Shown one piece after another: positions 40,860-47,781 of a stretch of DNA of 64,000 nt. Below the pieces are notes generated by a model that was given only the letters and a program-made list of their open reading frames with translations, was not told where the DNA came from and ran no database searches. This stretch comes from Enterococcus pallens ATCC BAA-351 (GTDB lineage: Bacteria; Bacillota; Bacilli; Lactobacillales; Enterococcaceae). The position numbers and the translations under genes were made by a program. Location of the stretch: the NCBI RefSeq assembly GCF_000407485.1, contig NZ_ASWD01000001.1, forward strand, positions 992,001-1,056,000, given 5' to 3'. Every line of letters begins with the position of its first letter. The first letter of the stretch is position 1.

Positions 40860-42088
40860 TGCGTTTTCCAAGTATATTTCTAGTTTATTGCGGGTTCATG
40901 GGTTTTATGGTTGGTGTTTTATCTGCGCTGTTTTTAACAACGGTTAATTTTTTCATCCATGGTATTTGGACAGTTATTCCTACTTACTTTGCATTGGGAA
41001 GGTATTACCCCTTACTTGCTGGAATTGTTGGGGGACTATTAGTAGGGCTGCTGCAAACAAAAGTTGGCGATTATCCAAAAACGATGCACGAAACACTTCA
41101 TGAATTCAAAACCAATAAGACAGTCCCTTACAAGCATCGACTGCTCCCTAGTTTCATCTCGGCGCTTGTCGTTTTAATGTTTGGAGCAAGCTTAGGACCA
41201 GAGGCAGCCTTGGCGAGTATTTTGGGCGGCTTGATCAGCTGGCTAGGGAATCAAATGAAATGGACCTTAGCTAGAAAAGAAGAATTGCTGGAATTAAGTA
41301 TGGGTGCCATGGTAGCGGCTGTTTTTCGGGCACCATTGGCTGGATTAGCCGATCCCCTTGACCAAAAATTGCATAACGGAGTCATCAAGGTCAAATGGAA
41401 AAAGCTGGTGCTATATGGATGGACAACTATTTTCGGATTGCTGGGCTACCTGGTCGTTCAACAGCTGTTTCCAGCAGAAACAATTTTTGCTCTGCATCTT
41501 CCGGTGATTAACTGGGATATTCGTGCTCTGCTGCTGATTTTACCAGCGTTTATTTTAGGAACTGCTTTTGGCTATGCCTTTTTAGTAATGGAAAAAATTA
41601 GCGACTCACTTGCATTGAAGCTGACCAGTCACTATCAACGGGCAATAATAAGCGGTATCCTAATCGGTCTTTTTGGCATGTTATCGCCGTATTTTCTATT
41701 TTCAGGGGAGCACCAATTAATGTCCCTGTCTCAAGATTATTCAAAAATCGGTACACTTGCTCTAGTTCTTTTAGCTTTGGGGAAAGCCTTTTTGACGAAT
41801 GCTTGTTTTGCGGCAGGTTGGCGAGGCGGGAAAATTTTTCCAGCTATTTTTGCCAGTGTTGCCATCGGTTGTGCACTAGCAAATCTCTTTCCTTTTATGC
41901 CCGGGTTGCTTGTGGGCATCACCGTAGCAGCCAGCGTGACGGTTATTTTACAACAGCCCATTGCGACGGCGGCTTTGCTGCTGTTTTTACTGCCCGTCCA
42001 GCTTTTTCCGGCAGTTCTCTTGTCCTGCTTAGGTGCTCACTGGGTAAGTAAAGGACTTTCGCAAAAATTTCCTGTAGGCGGTGATTGA
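40859..42088 (+). CDS. ClC-family chloride channel/transporter
   Basis: A 409-residue membrane protein with ~10 or more helices. The ClC core loop reads GASLGPEAALASILGGLI (~105), which keeps the gating glutamate position but replaces the canonical GREGP. A second conserved loop is GWRGGKIFPAIFASVAIGC (~320), the counterpart of G-x-F-x-P. There is no C-terminal CBS domain. It may be an ion channel or an H+/anion exchanger. Translationally coupled to the K+ channel, which suggests charge-balanced osmotic or pH adjustment (inference). Confidence 0.87.
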   Translation: MRFPSIFLVYCGFMGFMVGVLSALFLTTVNFFIHGIWTVIPTYFALGRYYPLLAGIVGGLLVGLLQTKVGDYPKTMHETLHEFKTNKTVPYKHRLLPSFISALVVLMFGASLGPEAALASILGGLISWLGNQMKWTLARKEELLELSMGAMVAAVFRAPLAGLADPLDQKLHNGVIKVKWKKLVLYGWTTIFGLLGYLVVQQLFPAETIFALHLPVINWDIRALLLILPAFILGTAFGYAFLVMEKISDSLALKLTSHYQRAIISGILIGLFGMLSPYFLFSGEHQLMSLSQDYSKIGTLALVLLALGKAFLTNACFAAGWRGGKIFPAIFASVAIGCALANLFPFMPGLLVGITVAASVTVILQQPIATAALLLFLLPVQLFPAVLLSCLGAHWVSKGLSQKFPVGGD

Positions 42089-42172
42089 GCTTAAAGCGGA
42101 GTGTTCGAAAGCTATGTTGATGCCTTTTTTATGTGCAGGTAAGCAGTATTCGATTTTCAAGGATCAAAGCCT

Positions 42173-42242
42173 CTACTCAGATCAGAGGTGCCGCGCGCTG
42201 GCACCTCAGTAGCACTGTTTAAGACAGTGACTGTGAGAGTAG
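42173..42242. ncRNA. Compact three-way-junction RNA element beside the holin-like toxin
   Basis: Closing stem CTACTC/GAGTAG (42173-42178 with 42237-42242), hairpin GAGGTGCC/GGCACCTC with loop GCGCGCT (42185-42207), and hairpin CACTGT/ACAGTG (42213-42229). It begins 4 bases after the toxin stop on the minus strand, so it could be the toxin mRNA 3' structure or part of an antisense RNA from the plus strand. It is not a T-run terminator on either strand. The structure was worked out by eye; transcription is unproven. Confidence 0.5.
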
Positions 42243-42245
42243 AAA

Positions 42246-42326
42246 CTATTTCTTCTGGTGTCGATCAAGGGTAATGATCAAGGTCGCAAAGGCAATTGCC
42301 AATGTCAACGCCTGATACACAGTCAT
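42246..42326 (-). CDS. Putative holin-like toxin, type I toxin-antitoxin (26 residues)
   Basis: A tiny hydrophobic peptide with N-terminus MTVYQALTLAIAFATLI, a charged stretch DRHQKK at the end, and one membrane helix. This is the hallmark of the putative holin-like toxin family (Hol_Tox/BsrE-like), whose members damage membranes and are restrained by antisense RNA. AAAGGA lies 9 bases before the ATG. The ATG overlaps the stop of a 10-codon leader frame (ATGA). It sits downstream of the DUF2922 gene on the same strand. The antitoxin RNA is not identified with certainty; the structured element at 42173 is the candidate region. Confidence 0.75.
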   Translation of the reverse strand: MTVYQALTLAIAFATLIITLDRHQKK

Positions 42327-42355
42327 GGCGGGTGTTCCTTTCCTAGGATGAACAT
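42323..42355 (-). CDS. Leader peptide frame coupled to the toxin
   Basis: A ten-codon frame (MFILGKEHPP) preceded by a strong AAAGGAG site, ending in TGA that overlaps the toxin ATG. Its last codons contain the toxin ribosome site, so translation of the leader would open or restart at the toxin. A second similar ribosome-site block (AAAGGGGGTGATGCCGC) lies ~70 bases upstream without an ATG. The coding nature is inferred from the arrangement. Confidence 0.45.
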   Translation of the reverse strand: MFILGKEHPP

Positions 42356-42451
42356 AGCAGCATCACTCCTTTCTTAGAGTTCAGCCACCGCCAGAAACAC
42401 TGCTAAATGCGGCATCACCCCCTTTACGACAGCTCAGATTAGGGAGAAGAC

Positions 42452-43108
42452 TTAGCGTTTCTTCTTCGTCTTCTTTTTCTTCTTGGCTTCATGAAAGGCT
42501 CGGACACGGTCGATCTGAGCCTTCCTTGGATTGACCGGTTTATCCGGGACTTCGGGTTCTTCTGATTTAGCGGCGTCAAGCAGTTGTTTAGCCGAATCAT
42601 TTGGCAGCTTCTTCGCTTTTATTTCTTCAGGAACAGCTGCTGTTGGAACAGAGACTTTTGCCGGACTAGCGGCTGGAACGGTTTTCTTTACATCTGCCTC
42701 TAATTTTTCTTCTATTGAAACAGGGACGACTGGCTTTTGTTCTGCTGGTTTAACTGCTTCTACTGGTTTTACAGTCTTTTCTTCCTTCACTTCAGTAACT
42801 TCTTCAGAGACTTGGGGTACTGCTTCGGTAATAAATTGTGGTGCGAACACGTTGTTAGGATCTGCTACATAAGCTTGTGGGTCTGGTTTTGATAAATCGA
42901 ACAATGGTGTTTCAATGGTTTCGACGAATTTAGCAGAAACCACCTTTTGGAATTGCTTCACATTGTCTTTCTCAAATAATTTTAGGGTAGTTAAGGTTTC
43001 TAAGGATGTACGAATTTCCTCAGGTGTTAGATTTGGGTTGGGTTCATTGTAGGACCAAGGATGTCTTTTCCCCAGTTCATCTTCAAATGACGCTTTTAGT
43101 TTTAACAT
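42452..43108 (-). CDS. DUF2922 protein with long Pro/Lys/Glu-rich tail
   Basis: A 218-residue protein. The N-terminal ~70 residues are DUF2922-like (WSYNEPNPNLTPEEIRTSL, FVETIETPLFDL). A disordered Val/Pro/Glu/Lys-rich tail follows and ends in the very basic AKKKKKTKKKR. The tail is unusual for the family, which is normally ~75 residues. AGGAGAG precedes the ATG. Last gene of a leftward block starting with DUF1659. It is a paralogue of the short DUF2922 gene at 43584. Function unknown; the basic tail could bind nucleic acid or anionic polymers (inference). Confidence 0.7.
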   Translation of the reverse strand: MLKLKASFEDELGKRHPWSYNEPNPNLTPEEIRTSLETLTTLKLFEKDNVKQFQKVVSAKFVETIETPLFDLSKPDPQAYVADPNNVFAPQFITEAVPQVSEEVTEVKEEKTVKPVEAVKPAEQKPVVPVSIEEKLEADVKKTVPAASPAKVSVPTAAVPEEIKAKKLPNDSAKQLLDAAKSEEPEVPDKPVNPRKAQIDRVRAFHEAKKKKKTKKKR

Positions 43109-43135
43109 ACATATCTCTCCTCGTTTTTATTTTAT

Positions 43136-43519
43136 TCAGGAGCTTTCCGCTGCAGTCGGAACGGCTCCAAGGGTAATGGCTTCAGTAACTTCAACTAATT
43201 CAGTGGCAACAGGTTCAGTGGGGAAACACCGAGCAGACAGCTTTTTCCACTCATCTTGGGTGAAATAGTCCGCAAAGAAAAAGAAATAGCGGCGAAGGGC
43301 TCGGTTAATCGTGGCCTTGGCAAACAAATGCCGTACCAATTCTTTCATGAATAAATTAAAGCTCGTATCCCCTAGCTGATAACGGACTTTTGCGGCTAAT
43401 AATACTTGAATCGTTGTCCCGCTGTCTTGTGTTTGTTGATAAAACGTTAGAATCGCTTCCTCCAATCTTTCTTTTTTTGAATGAAACAGCTGATGAGGGG
43501 TAAAGGGCTGCTCTGACAT
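43136..43519 (-). CDS. Hypothetical protein between the two DUF2922 genes
   Basis: A 127-residue cytosolic protein, not recognised. It looks helical (FLHSKKERLEEAILTFYQQT-like start; LFMKELVRHLFAKATINRAL; YFFFFADYFTQDEWKKLSAR) with a low-complexity acidic C-terminus. Size and helix content would fit a small sigma-factor-like or regulatory protein, but no signature supports this. A strong ribosome site (AAGGAGG, 6 bases before the ATG). Part of the DUF1659-DUF2922 block. Confidence 0.6.
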   Translation of the reverse strand: MSEQPFTPHQLFHSKKERLEEAILTFYQQTQDSGTTIQVLLAAKVRYQLGDTSFNLFMKELVRHLFAKATINRALRRYFFFFADYFTQDEWKKLSARCFPTEPVATELVEVTEAITLGAVPTAAESS

Positions 43520-43535
43520 CGATTTTCCTCCTTAA

Positions 43536-43571
43536 GCTCCCGCAGGACTCAGACTGCGGGGGCTATTTTTT
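43536..43571. terminator. Hairpin inside the DUF2922 block
   Basis: AGCTCCCGCAG / CTGCGGGGGCT hairpin. The T-run (ATTTTTTTG) follows it on the plus strand, i.e. against the direction of the flanking genes. On the minus strand it lacks T's and may instead stabilise or process the mRNA. Confidence 0.55.
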
Positions 43572-43583
43572 TGATTTTAGTGA

Positions 43584-43802
43584 CTAAAAAATAGTTGTTT
43601 CTTGGGTGGTGATAAATTCAGCGCTTTGCAACGCCGCAAACTGACGAATGCCATGCTTTTGAAATAGGTTCAGCTGGGTCAATCTTGCCAGCGTTGCTTT
43701 GATTTCTTCCGGTGTCTTATCGGTGTTGGGTGACTCATAACTCCACACTTGATTTTTTCCATTTTCTGTTTGGAAGACAGCGACTAATTTTGTTGTGGGC
43801 AT
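43584..43802 (-). CDS. DUF2922 family protein
   Basis: A 72-residue protein starting MPTTKLVAVFQTENGKNQVW, with TPEEIKATLARLTQLNLFQ and ending AEFITTQETTIF: the family size and pattern. ATG 43802 has AAGGAGGAG 5-6 bases upstream. DUF1659 and DUF2922 genes are commonly adjacent in Firmicutes. Their functions are not established. Confidence 0.85.
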   Translation of the reverse strand: MPTTKLVAVFQTENGKNQVWSYESPNTDKTPEEIKATLARLTQLNLFQKHGIRQFAALQSAEFITTQETTIF

Positions 43803-43815
43803 AGGCTCCTCCTTT

Positions 43816-44022
43816 TTAATGGGTAACACGAGTTTGATTGGTGACAATCACACTATCCAATGAGCTGCCATCAGGTGCCAGATCCGCCATCACTTCGCCT
43901 AAAGCTAAGATGTCGGCTTCCGCTGGATTATTGACGATATTGCTGAAATTCACTTTCTTTTGTTTGTCTTCGCCAGCTTGTTCAATTTGGACTTGCAATT
44001 TGGTTCCTAAAAGTTGGATCAT
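43816..44022 (-). CDS. DUF1659 family protein
   Basis: A 68-residue protein: LGTKLQVQIEQAGEDKQKKV, NIVNNPAEADILALGEVMAD, VIVTNQTRVTH. This matches DUF1659, usually encoded just before DUF2922. A strong ribosome site (AGGAGG) lies before ATG 44022. It heads the leftward block; a promoter match is at 44169-44197. Confidence 0.85.
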   Translation of the reverse strand: MIQLLGTKLQVQIEQAGEDKQKKVNFSNIVNNPAEADILALGEVMADLAPDGSSLDSVIVTNQTRVTH

Positions 44023-44168
44023 TTTTCGTTCCTCCTGTGTTGTTGTTTTATTTTTCGCTTTTGTTTCCCGGCCGGTGACTAAACAATAAATAATTTTCCA
44101 AAAAAAAGCTATAGGAACCAGAGAGCAAAAACAGGGATTAAACGACCTTTTGAAAAAACTAAAACCTT

Positions 44169-44197
44169 GATATAATAGGCTTTTGATTTTTTAACAA
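44169..44197 (-). promoter_or_regulatory. Promoter of the DUF1659-DUF2922 block
   Basis: On the minus strand TTGTTA-17 bases-TATATC, ~150 bases before the DUF1659 start. Downstream of it the leader contains AAAA-GGTCG-TTTA, close to a ComK AT-box (A4-N5-T4), so control by the neighbouring ComK-like protein is possible. The rest of 44023-44449 has no supported gene. Confidence 0.5.
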
Positions 44198-44449
44198 GCA
44201 AAAAAAGGGCCTCTAGTACCAGAAAAGTTTTTTTAAGCCGGGTTTATCCTTTTTACTGAAAAAGTCAGATAAAGGCTGGTATAACAATAAAAAATGGATT
44301 AGGAAAATTCTTGAAAAAAATAAAAAATAACAGAATGAGAAAAGAAAAGGGGCAAACGAATAGGCAGCTTCGCCTGAGGATAGGAAAACTGCCTGCTTTT
44401 TCTAGTTATTTAATTTTGGATAGATGGATTATTTCTCCAGAGGGCGTAT

Positions 44450-45202
44450 CTAAAAATGATAAAACGATTGTGTTTCCTCAAGATATTGAGTAGTCCAGCG
44501 CTGCGAATACTGATGATAGTAAATACCAGATTCGAAAGGAAACTGTTGCAGCACTTTCTGCTTACTTAGCTGAAGGCCAAACGGGGTGTCTGGCACCTGT
44601 ACATAGTCTAGAGGGGTTCCGTAACGAGAGCGTTTGGTTGGCCAAGGCAGATCCCGTTCCGAGCAGGCAAAAGCTAAGGCAGCATTGGCCGCATATTTCA
44701 GAATGGTTTTCTCGCGGATGGTGACACTTGTCCCTGGACCGGTGGCCATTTTGATGTAGGTTCGGCCGGACTCCTCCCAAACCTCATCAATAGATAAAGG
44801 ATTGATCCAAATAGTATGCTCAATGGTCGTTAAAGGAAAGAGCACATACAGCGCATTGACCATCGGATGTAAACGAGTTTGAAAAACGTTTAAATGTTGG
44901 TGTAAATAATTAAATACCTGACTGGTAAGAGGGTAATCATAGAAGGTTAAGGCTTCTTCCTTTCGACGTAAGGTTGTTAACGTCTTAAACGGAGAATGAT
45001 AGCACTGATCATCATCATAAAAGGTGAGGGTCTCATTTCTACCAGGAACAGGCAGGACGAGATGAGTCTGCATAATATCCAACGCAGGATAGGCAGGCTG
45101 GGCACGACGTAATTCACGTTCCCAGGCAGGGGACCATTCCTGATAATTCATAAAAATATCGCTTTCATTTTTTCTTAATTCTTCAAATTCAACAGTTGAC
45201 AT
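44450..45202 (-). CDS. ComK-like competence transcription factor
   Basis: A 250-residue protein. The central part matches ComK: LHPMVNALYVLFPLTTIEHT and IWINPLSIDEV, then GTSVTIREKTILKYAANAAL. A non-conserved N-terminal ~60 residues and a C-terminal tail of ~70 make it longer than Bacillus ComK (~190). ComK proteins bind A4-N5-T4 boxes and, in bacilli, switch on DNA uptake genes. Enterococci are not known to be naturally competent, so here it may instead govern local genes. GTG/ATG choice: ATG 45202, with GGAGTG upstream. Its leader extends toward the invertible segment. Confidence 0.75.
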   Translation of the reverse strand: MSTVEFEELRKNESDIFMNYQEWSPAWERELRRAQPAYPALDIMQTHLVLPVPGRNETLTFYDDDQCYHSPFKTLTTLRRKEEALTFYDYPLTSQVFNYLHQHLNVFQTRLHPMVNALYVLFPLTTIEHTIWINPLSIDEVWEESGRTYIKMATGPGTSVTIREKTILKYAANAALAFACSERDLPWPTKRSRYGTPLDYVQVPDTPFGLQLSKQKVLQQFPFESGIYYHQYSQRWTTQYLEETQSFYHF

Positions 45203-45245
45203 TGAGTTTCACTCCGATCTTTCTCTAAGTTATACTTTTTCTACT

Positions 45246-45305
45246 TGTCCCGACATTTTTACAGGGACACTAATATATTAACTCAGGTGTCTACTTTTGT
45301 GTAGA
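45246..45305 (-). promoter_or_regulatory. Two hairpins in the comK-like leader; ComK-box-like site farther upstream
   Basis: TGTCCC/GGGACA (45246-45269) and GTCTAC/GTAGAT (~45289-45305) form two hairpins without T-runs between comK and the left inversion site. Farther upstream, near 45394-45407, AAAA-ATGCA-TTTT fits the ComK-box pattern, which suggests autoregulation. Patterns are seen directly; function is inferred. Confidence 0.4.
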
Positions 45306-45486
45306 TACAAATAAATAAAGAACATGAGGTTGTAATAGTTGTAAACTGAAAAATTCACAAACTATTTTTTGTCATTCCTAATGAAAAATGCATTTTGATT
45401 ATAATTAAATGAGAAAAATTTAAGGTAAATAGGCTATTTTAAGGTGAAGTAGTTATAAAAATGTATTGAATCCGAGGTGAATATGT

Positions 45487-45507
45487 CTTAGTCTTAACAA
45501 GACTAAG
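45487..45507 (+). repeat. Left inversion site
   Basis: CTTAGTCTT-AAC-AAGACTAAG: 9-bp arms around an asymmetric 3-base centre. The central 17 bases equal the reverse complement of the right site. Paired arms around a short asymmetric centre are what tyrosine recombinases bind. Confidence 0.75.
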
Positions 45508-45562
45508 AGGTGCTGGAAAATCAAAACGAAATAAGTTGTAATAATTACTCTTGGCTAGATTA

Positions 45563-45591
45563 ATTATAGAATATACATCTAAAATACGCAA
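45563..45591 (-). promoter_or_regulatory. Outward-facing promoter inside the invertible segment
   Basis: On the minus strand TTGCGT-17 bases-TATAAT (perfect -10). It points left, across the left inversion site toward comK (leader ~350 bases). After inversion it would point right into the DUF1149-adhesin operon (leader ~220 bases). Promoter activity is inferred from sequence only. Confidence 0.6.
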
Positions 45592-45725
45592 TATCTTTTA
45601 AAAAATTAATTAATATGGGTCGTTTTGTTTATTCTTAGAAAGAAACTAAATAAAGAATGGCGTTATAATAGGGTTCTCTATGTACCGTCAAAAATTCCGT
45701 CATTCTATAGAAAGGAAAAATAATA

Positions 45726-46835
45726 ATGCGTAGAGGAGAAAACATTTATTGGAGGAAGGACAAGCGCTGGGAAGGAAGATATTGTGTTGGAAAAAAACCG
45801 AACGGCAGACCAAAATACCGTTCCGTGTACGGGAAATCCCTTCAGGAAGTCCGCCAGAAATTATACCCGCTGAAATTAAAGTATCAATTAATTAAAGAAA
45901 CGCAGGGAGATGTGTGTCTCTTATTAGAAGATTGGGGCCAACAATGGCTAAATGAGGCCATGGAAAATGTGAAGCAATCAACCTATGCCAATTATCATCA
46001 CAAGCTAACTCATTATGTCTTACCTGTTATTGGAAAATACGCATTAAATGAGCTAGATGAAGAAGTTGGTTTGAAACTGTTAGCGTCATTAAAACAACGG
46101 GAGTTGAAACCTTCAACGATCCAAGTCATTTTCCGAATTTTGAATCAATGTATTCACCAAGCAGTCAGTAAGAAGCTTTTAAAAGCCAATCCATTTACGA
46201 CCATTAAATTGCCTAAAGTGGTGAAAAACAAGCATCAGGCATTGACGAAAAAAGAACAAAAATCGTTAGAGCAGGTGGCTTTAACAGAAAAAACCAGCAA
46301 AGGGTTACCTATTTTATTGGCTCTTCATGCTGGCTTAAGAATTGGAGAAACCTCCGCGTTAGCTTGGCGGGATATCGACTTTGATACCAATACCATTCAT
46401 GTTCATTCGACCTTTCAACGGGTGTTTTCTGTGTTTGATCAGGACAGTAAAACGGAACTTATTCACACCAGCTCTAAAACAGAAGCTTCTGCTCGGTTTA
46501 TTCCAATGAGCAATCTGTTGCGAGAAGTATTACTTAAGCATAAAGCAGATTCAACAGGAGAGTTTGTTTTTTCTACTAAAGAAAACCCGTCAGAGCCGCG
46601 TTTGTTAACTTATCATTTTCATAAACTGCGGGTAAAAGCCAAGCTGGAACACATCCATTTCCACCAGCTCCGCCATACATTTGCGACTCGCTGTATTGAA
46701 AGCAAAGGAGACATTAAAAGTGTTAGCCAGCTCATGGGCCACAGTTCGGCAAAGCTAACTTTAGACACCTATACCGATTCCATGTTGGAGCAGCGGATTA
46801 AAGTCGTTCAACAGATGGAACGAGCCATCAGCTAA
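45726..46835 (+). CDS. Tyrosine recombinase (phage-integrase family)
   Basis: A 369-residue recombinase. An N-terminal arm-binding-like region (~1-50, WEGRYCVGKKPNGRPKYRSV) is followed by a SAM-like core-binding domain (~65-155) and a catalytic domain with Arg in GLRIGE (~203), HFHQLRHTFATR (His-x-x-Arg, ~310), the GHSS His (~338) and nucleophile Tyr in LDTYTDS (~347). All catalytic residues are present. AAAGGA lies ~8 bases before the ATG. No excisionase, relaxase or phage genes are nearby, so it is not part of a larger element. It is flanked by inverted sites and so probably acts as an invertase. Confidence 0.92.
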   Translation: MRRGENIYWRKDKRWEGRYCVGKKPNGRPKYRSVYGKSLQEVRQKLYPLKLKYQLIKETQGDVCLLLEDWGQQWLNEAMENVKQSTYANYHHKLTHYVLPVIGKYALNELDEEVGLKLLASLKQRELKPSTIQVIFRILNQCIHQAVSKKLLKANPFTTIKLPKVVKNKHQALTKKEQKSLEQVALTEKTSKGLPILLALHAGLRIGETSALAWRDIDFDTNTIHVHSTFQRVFSVFDQDSKTELIHTSSKTEASARFIPMSNLLREVLLKHKADSTGEFVFSTKENPSEPRLLTYHFHKLRVKAKLEHIHFHQLRHTFATRCIESKGDIKSVSQLMGHSSAKLTLDTYTDSMLEQRIKVVQQMERAIS

Positions 46836-47059
46836 TAAAAATACTTACAAAAAGTAAGCTTTGAGGACTTATAGGGCAGGCTTATTTTGCCATTTTTAAG
46901 AAAGCGCTTACTATATTGATTTAAATAACTTCTTTCTTGGAATACTTACACTTAAGGCTTTTACTCCTCAAATGTCTCTTGAAAATAGCAATTATAGCGA
47001 CTTTGTTTTTCTCATTATTTATTAATTTTTCTTCGTTTTTTTATTCACAAACTTTTTAA

Positions 47060-47096
47060 ACCGTCAAAGACCGTCAGTTGGCGGTTTTTTGTTGGT
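47060..47096 (+). terminator. Terminator after the recombinase, inside the invertible segment
   Basis: AACCGTC pairs with GGCGGTT and is followed by TTTTTTG. The loop contains the repeated CCGTCA hexamers. It would stop recombinase transcription from reaching the downstream operon in the present orientation. Confidence 0.65.
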
Positions 47097-47117
47097 TTCA
47101 TTGAGTTTTCCAATAGT

Positions 47118-47144
47118 TTTCATAGTCTTGTTAAGACTATGAAA
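47118..47144 (-). repeat. Right inversion site
   Basis: TTTCATAGTCTT-GTT-AAGACTATGAAA: 12-bp arms with the asymmetric centre GTT, the complement of AAC in the left site. It has the opposite orientation to the left site, as needed for inversion rather than excision. Between here and 47297 there is a small hairpin (GCTCTT/AAGAGC, ~47187) and only a weak promoter-like match (TTGAAT-18-TAAATT). Confidence 0.75.
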
Positions 47145-47296
47145 AAATATCAATTATAAAGTGATGAAAGGTGACGTTGCTTCAGCGCTCTTACTAAGAG
47201 CAGGTGGTTTTTCATCAGGTATTGTTAGCATAATAATTTGAATTTCAGTTAAATGATTAACTAAATTAACGAATAATAAAGCCAGGAGGACAGGCA

Positions 47297-47710
47297 ATGG
47301 ACGTTCACAGACGACAACCAGTAGTAGAAGCTTTTCATTACGATCGAGTACAGGAAGAGGCAAAAGAACAACTACTTAACTTAAGCGTTCTTCCTTTAGA
47401 AACAGAGCATCCAGAATCCTTGGAACGCCAAACAAGCACGATTGGAACTAGATTAGATTTCTCATTAACGGTTAATAAATTTAGGGTTTCTGGTGTCATA
47501 ACCCAAATTATTCACATCAAGCAGAAACGTGTAGAAGCTCAAGAAGATCTGACTGAGGCTGAACTTGCGGAATTAGCCACCCCCTTATTAGCACTTGTAC
47601 AGCGATTAACCTACGAAGTCAGTGAAATTTCCTTGAATGAACCTGGGACTTCTTTAGACTTTACTCAAATCAGCAAGCCACATGTAACTACAGATACATT
47701 AACTATATAG
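47297..47710 (+). CDS. DUF1149 (SecB-like) family protein
   Basis: A 137-residue cytosolic protein of the DUF1149 type: N-terminal VVEAFHYDRVQ, central TRLDFSLTVNKFRVSGVITQ and the signature ELATPLLALVQRLTYEVSEI near residue 110. The family shares the SecB export-chaperone fold. As first gene of an operon that ends in very large secreted adhesins, it may keep those precursors unfolded before export (inference). AGGAGGA lies ~6 bases before the ATG. It is the first gene beyond the right inversion site. Confidence 0.85.
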   Translation: MDVHRRQPVVEAFHYDRVQEEAKEQLLNLSVLPLETEHPESLERQTSTIGTRLDFSLTVNKFRVSGVITQIIHIKQKRVEAQEDLTEAELAELATPLLALVQRLTYEVSEISLNEPGTSLDFTQISKPHVTTDTLTI

Positions 47711-47781
47711 AAATAAAGCATGTTGTTCAAGCGCGCAGGTTCATTCGCAAGATGACTGAAAAATGATGGGAGAGAAATGAC

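Larger units (their letters stand above)
45487..47144. mobile_element. Putative invertible DNA segment (phase switch) with its own recombinase
   Basis: Bounded by TAGTCTTAACAAGACTA at 45489-45505 and its exact reverse complement at 47123-47139. Between them lie a tyrosine recombinase gene (45726), a leftward promoter (45563-45591) close to the left site, and a terminator (47060-47096) close to the right site. In the orientation given, the promoter faces comK and the terminator shields the adhesin operon. Inversion would place the promoter ~65 bases before the right site, facing the adhesin operon. Inverted sites and gene content are seen directly; inversion is inferred. Confidence 0.65.

Noticed and set aside
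44311-44493. 60-codon plus-strand frame between comK and DUF1659
   Set aside because: No ribosome site; it overlaps the end of comK antisense and has no recognisable content.
45726-46835. Recombinase as the integrase of a prophage or integrative conjugative element, with the SD operon as cargo
   Set aside because: No direct-repeat att sites, tRNA target, excisionase, relaxase or phage genes were seen. The flanking sites are inverted, which favours inversion.
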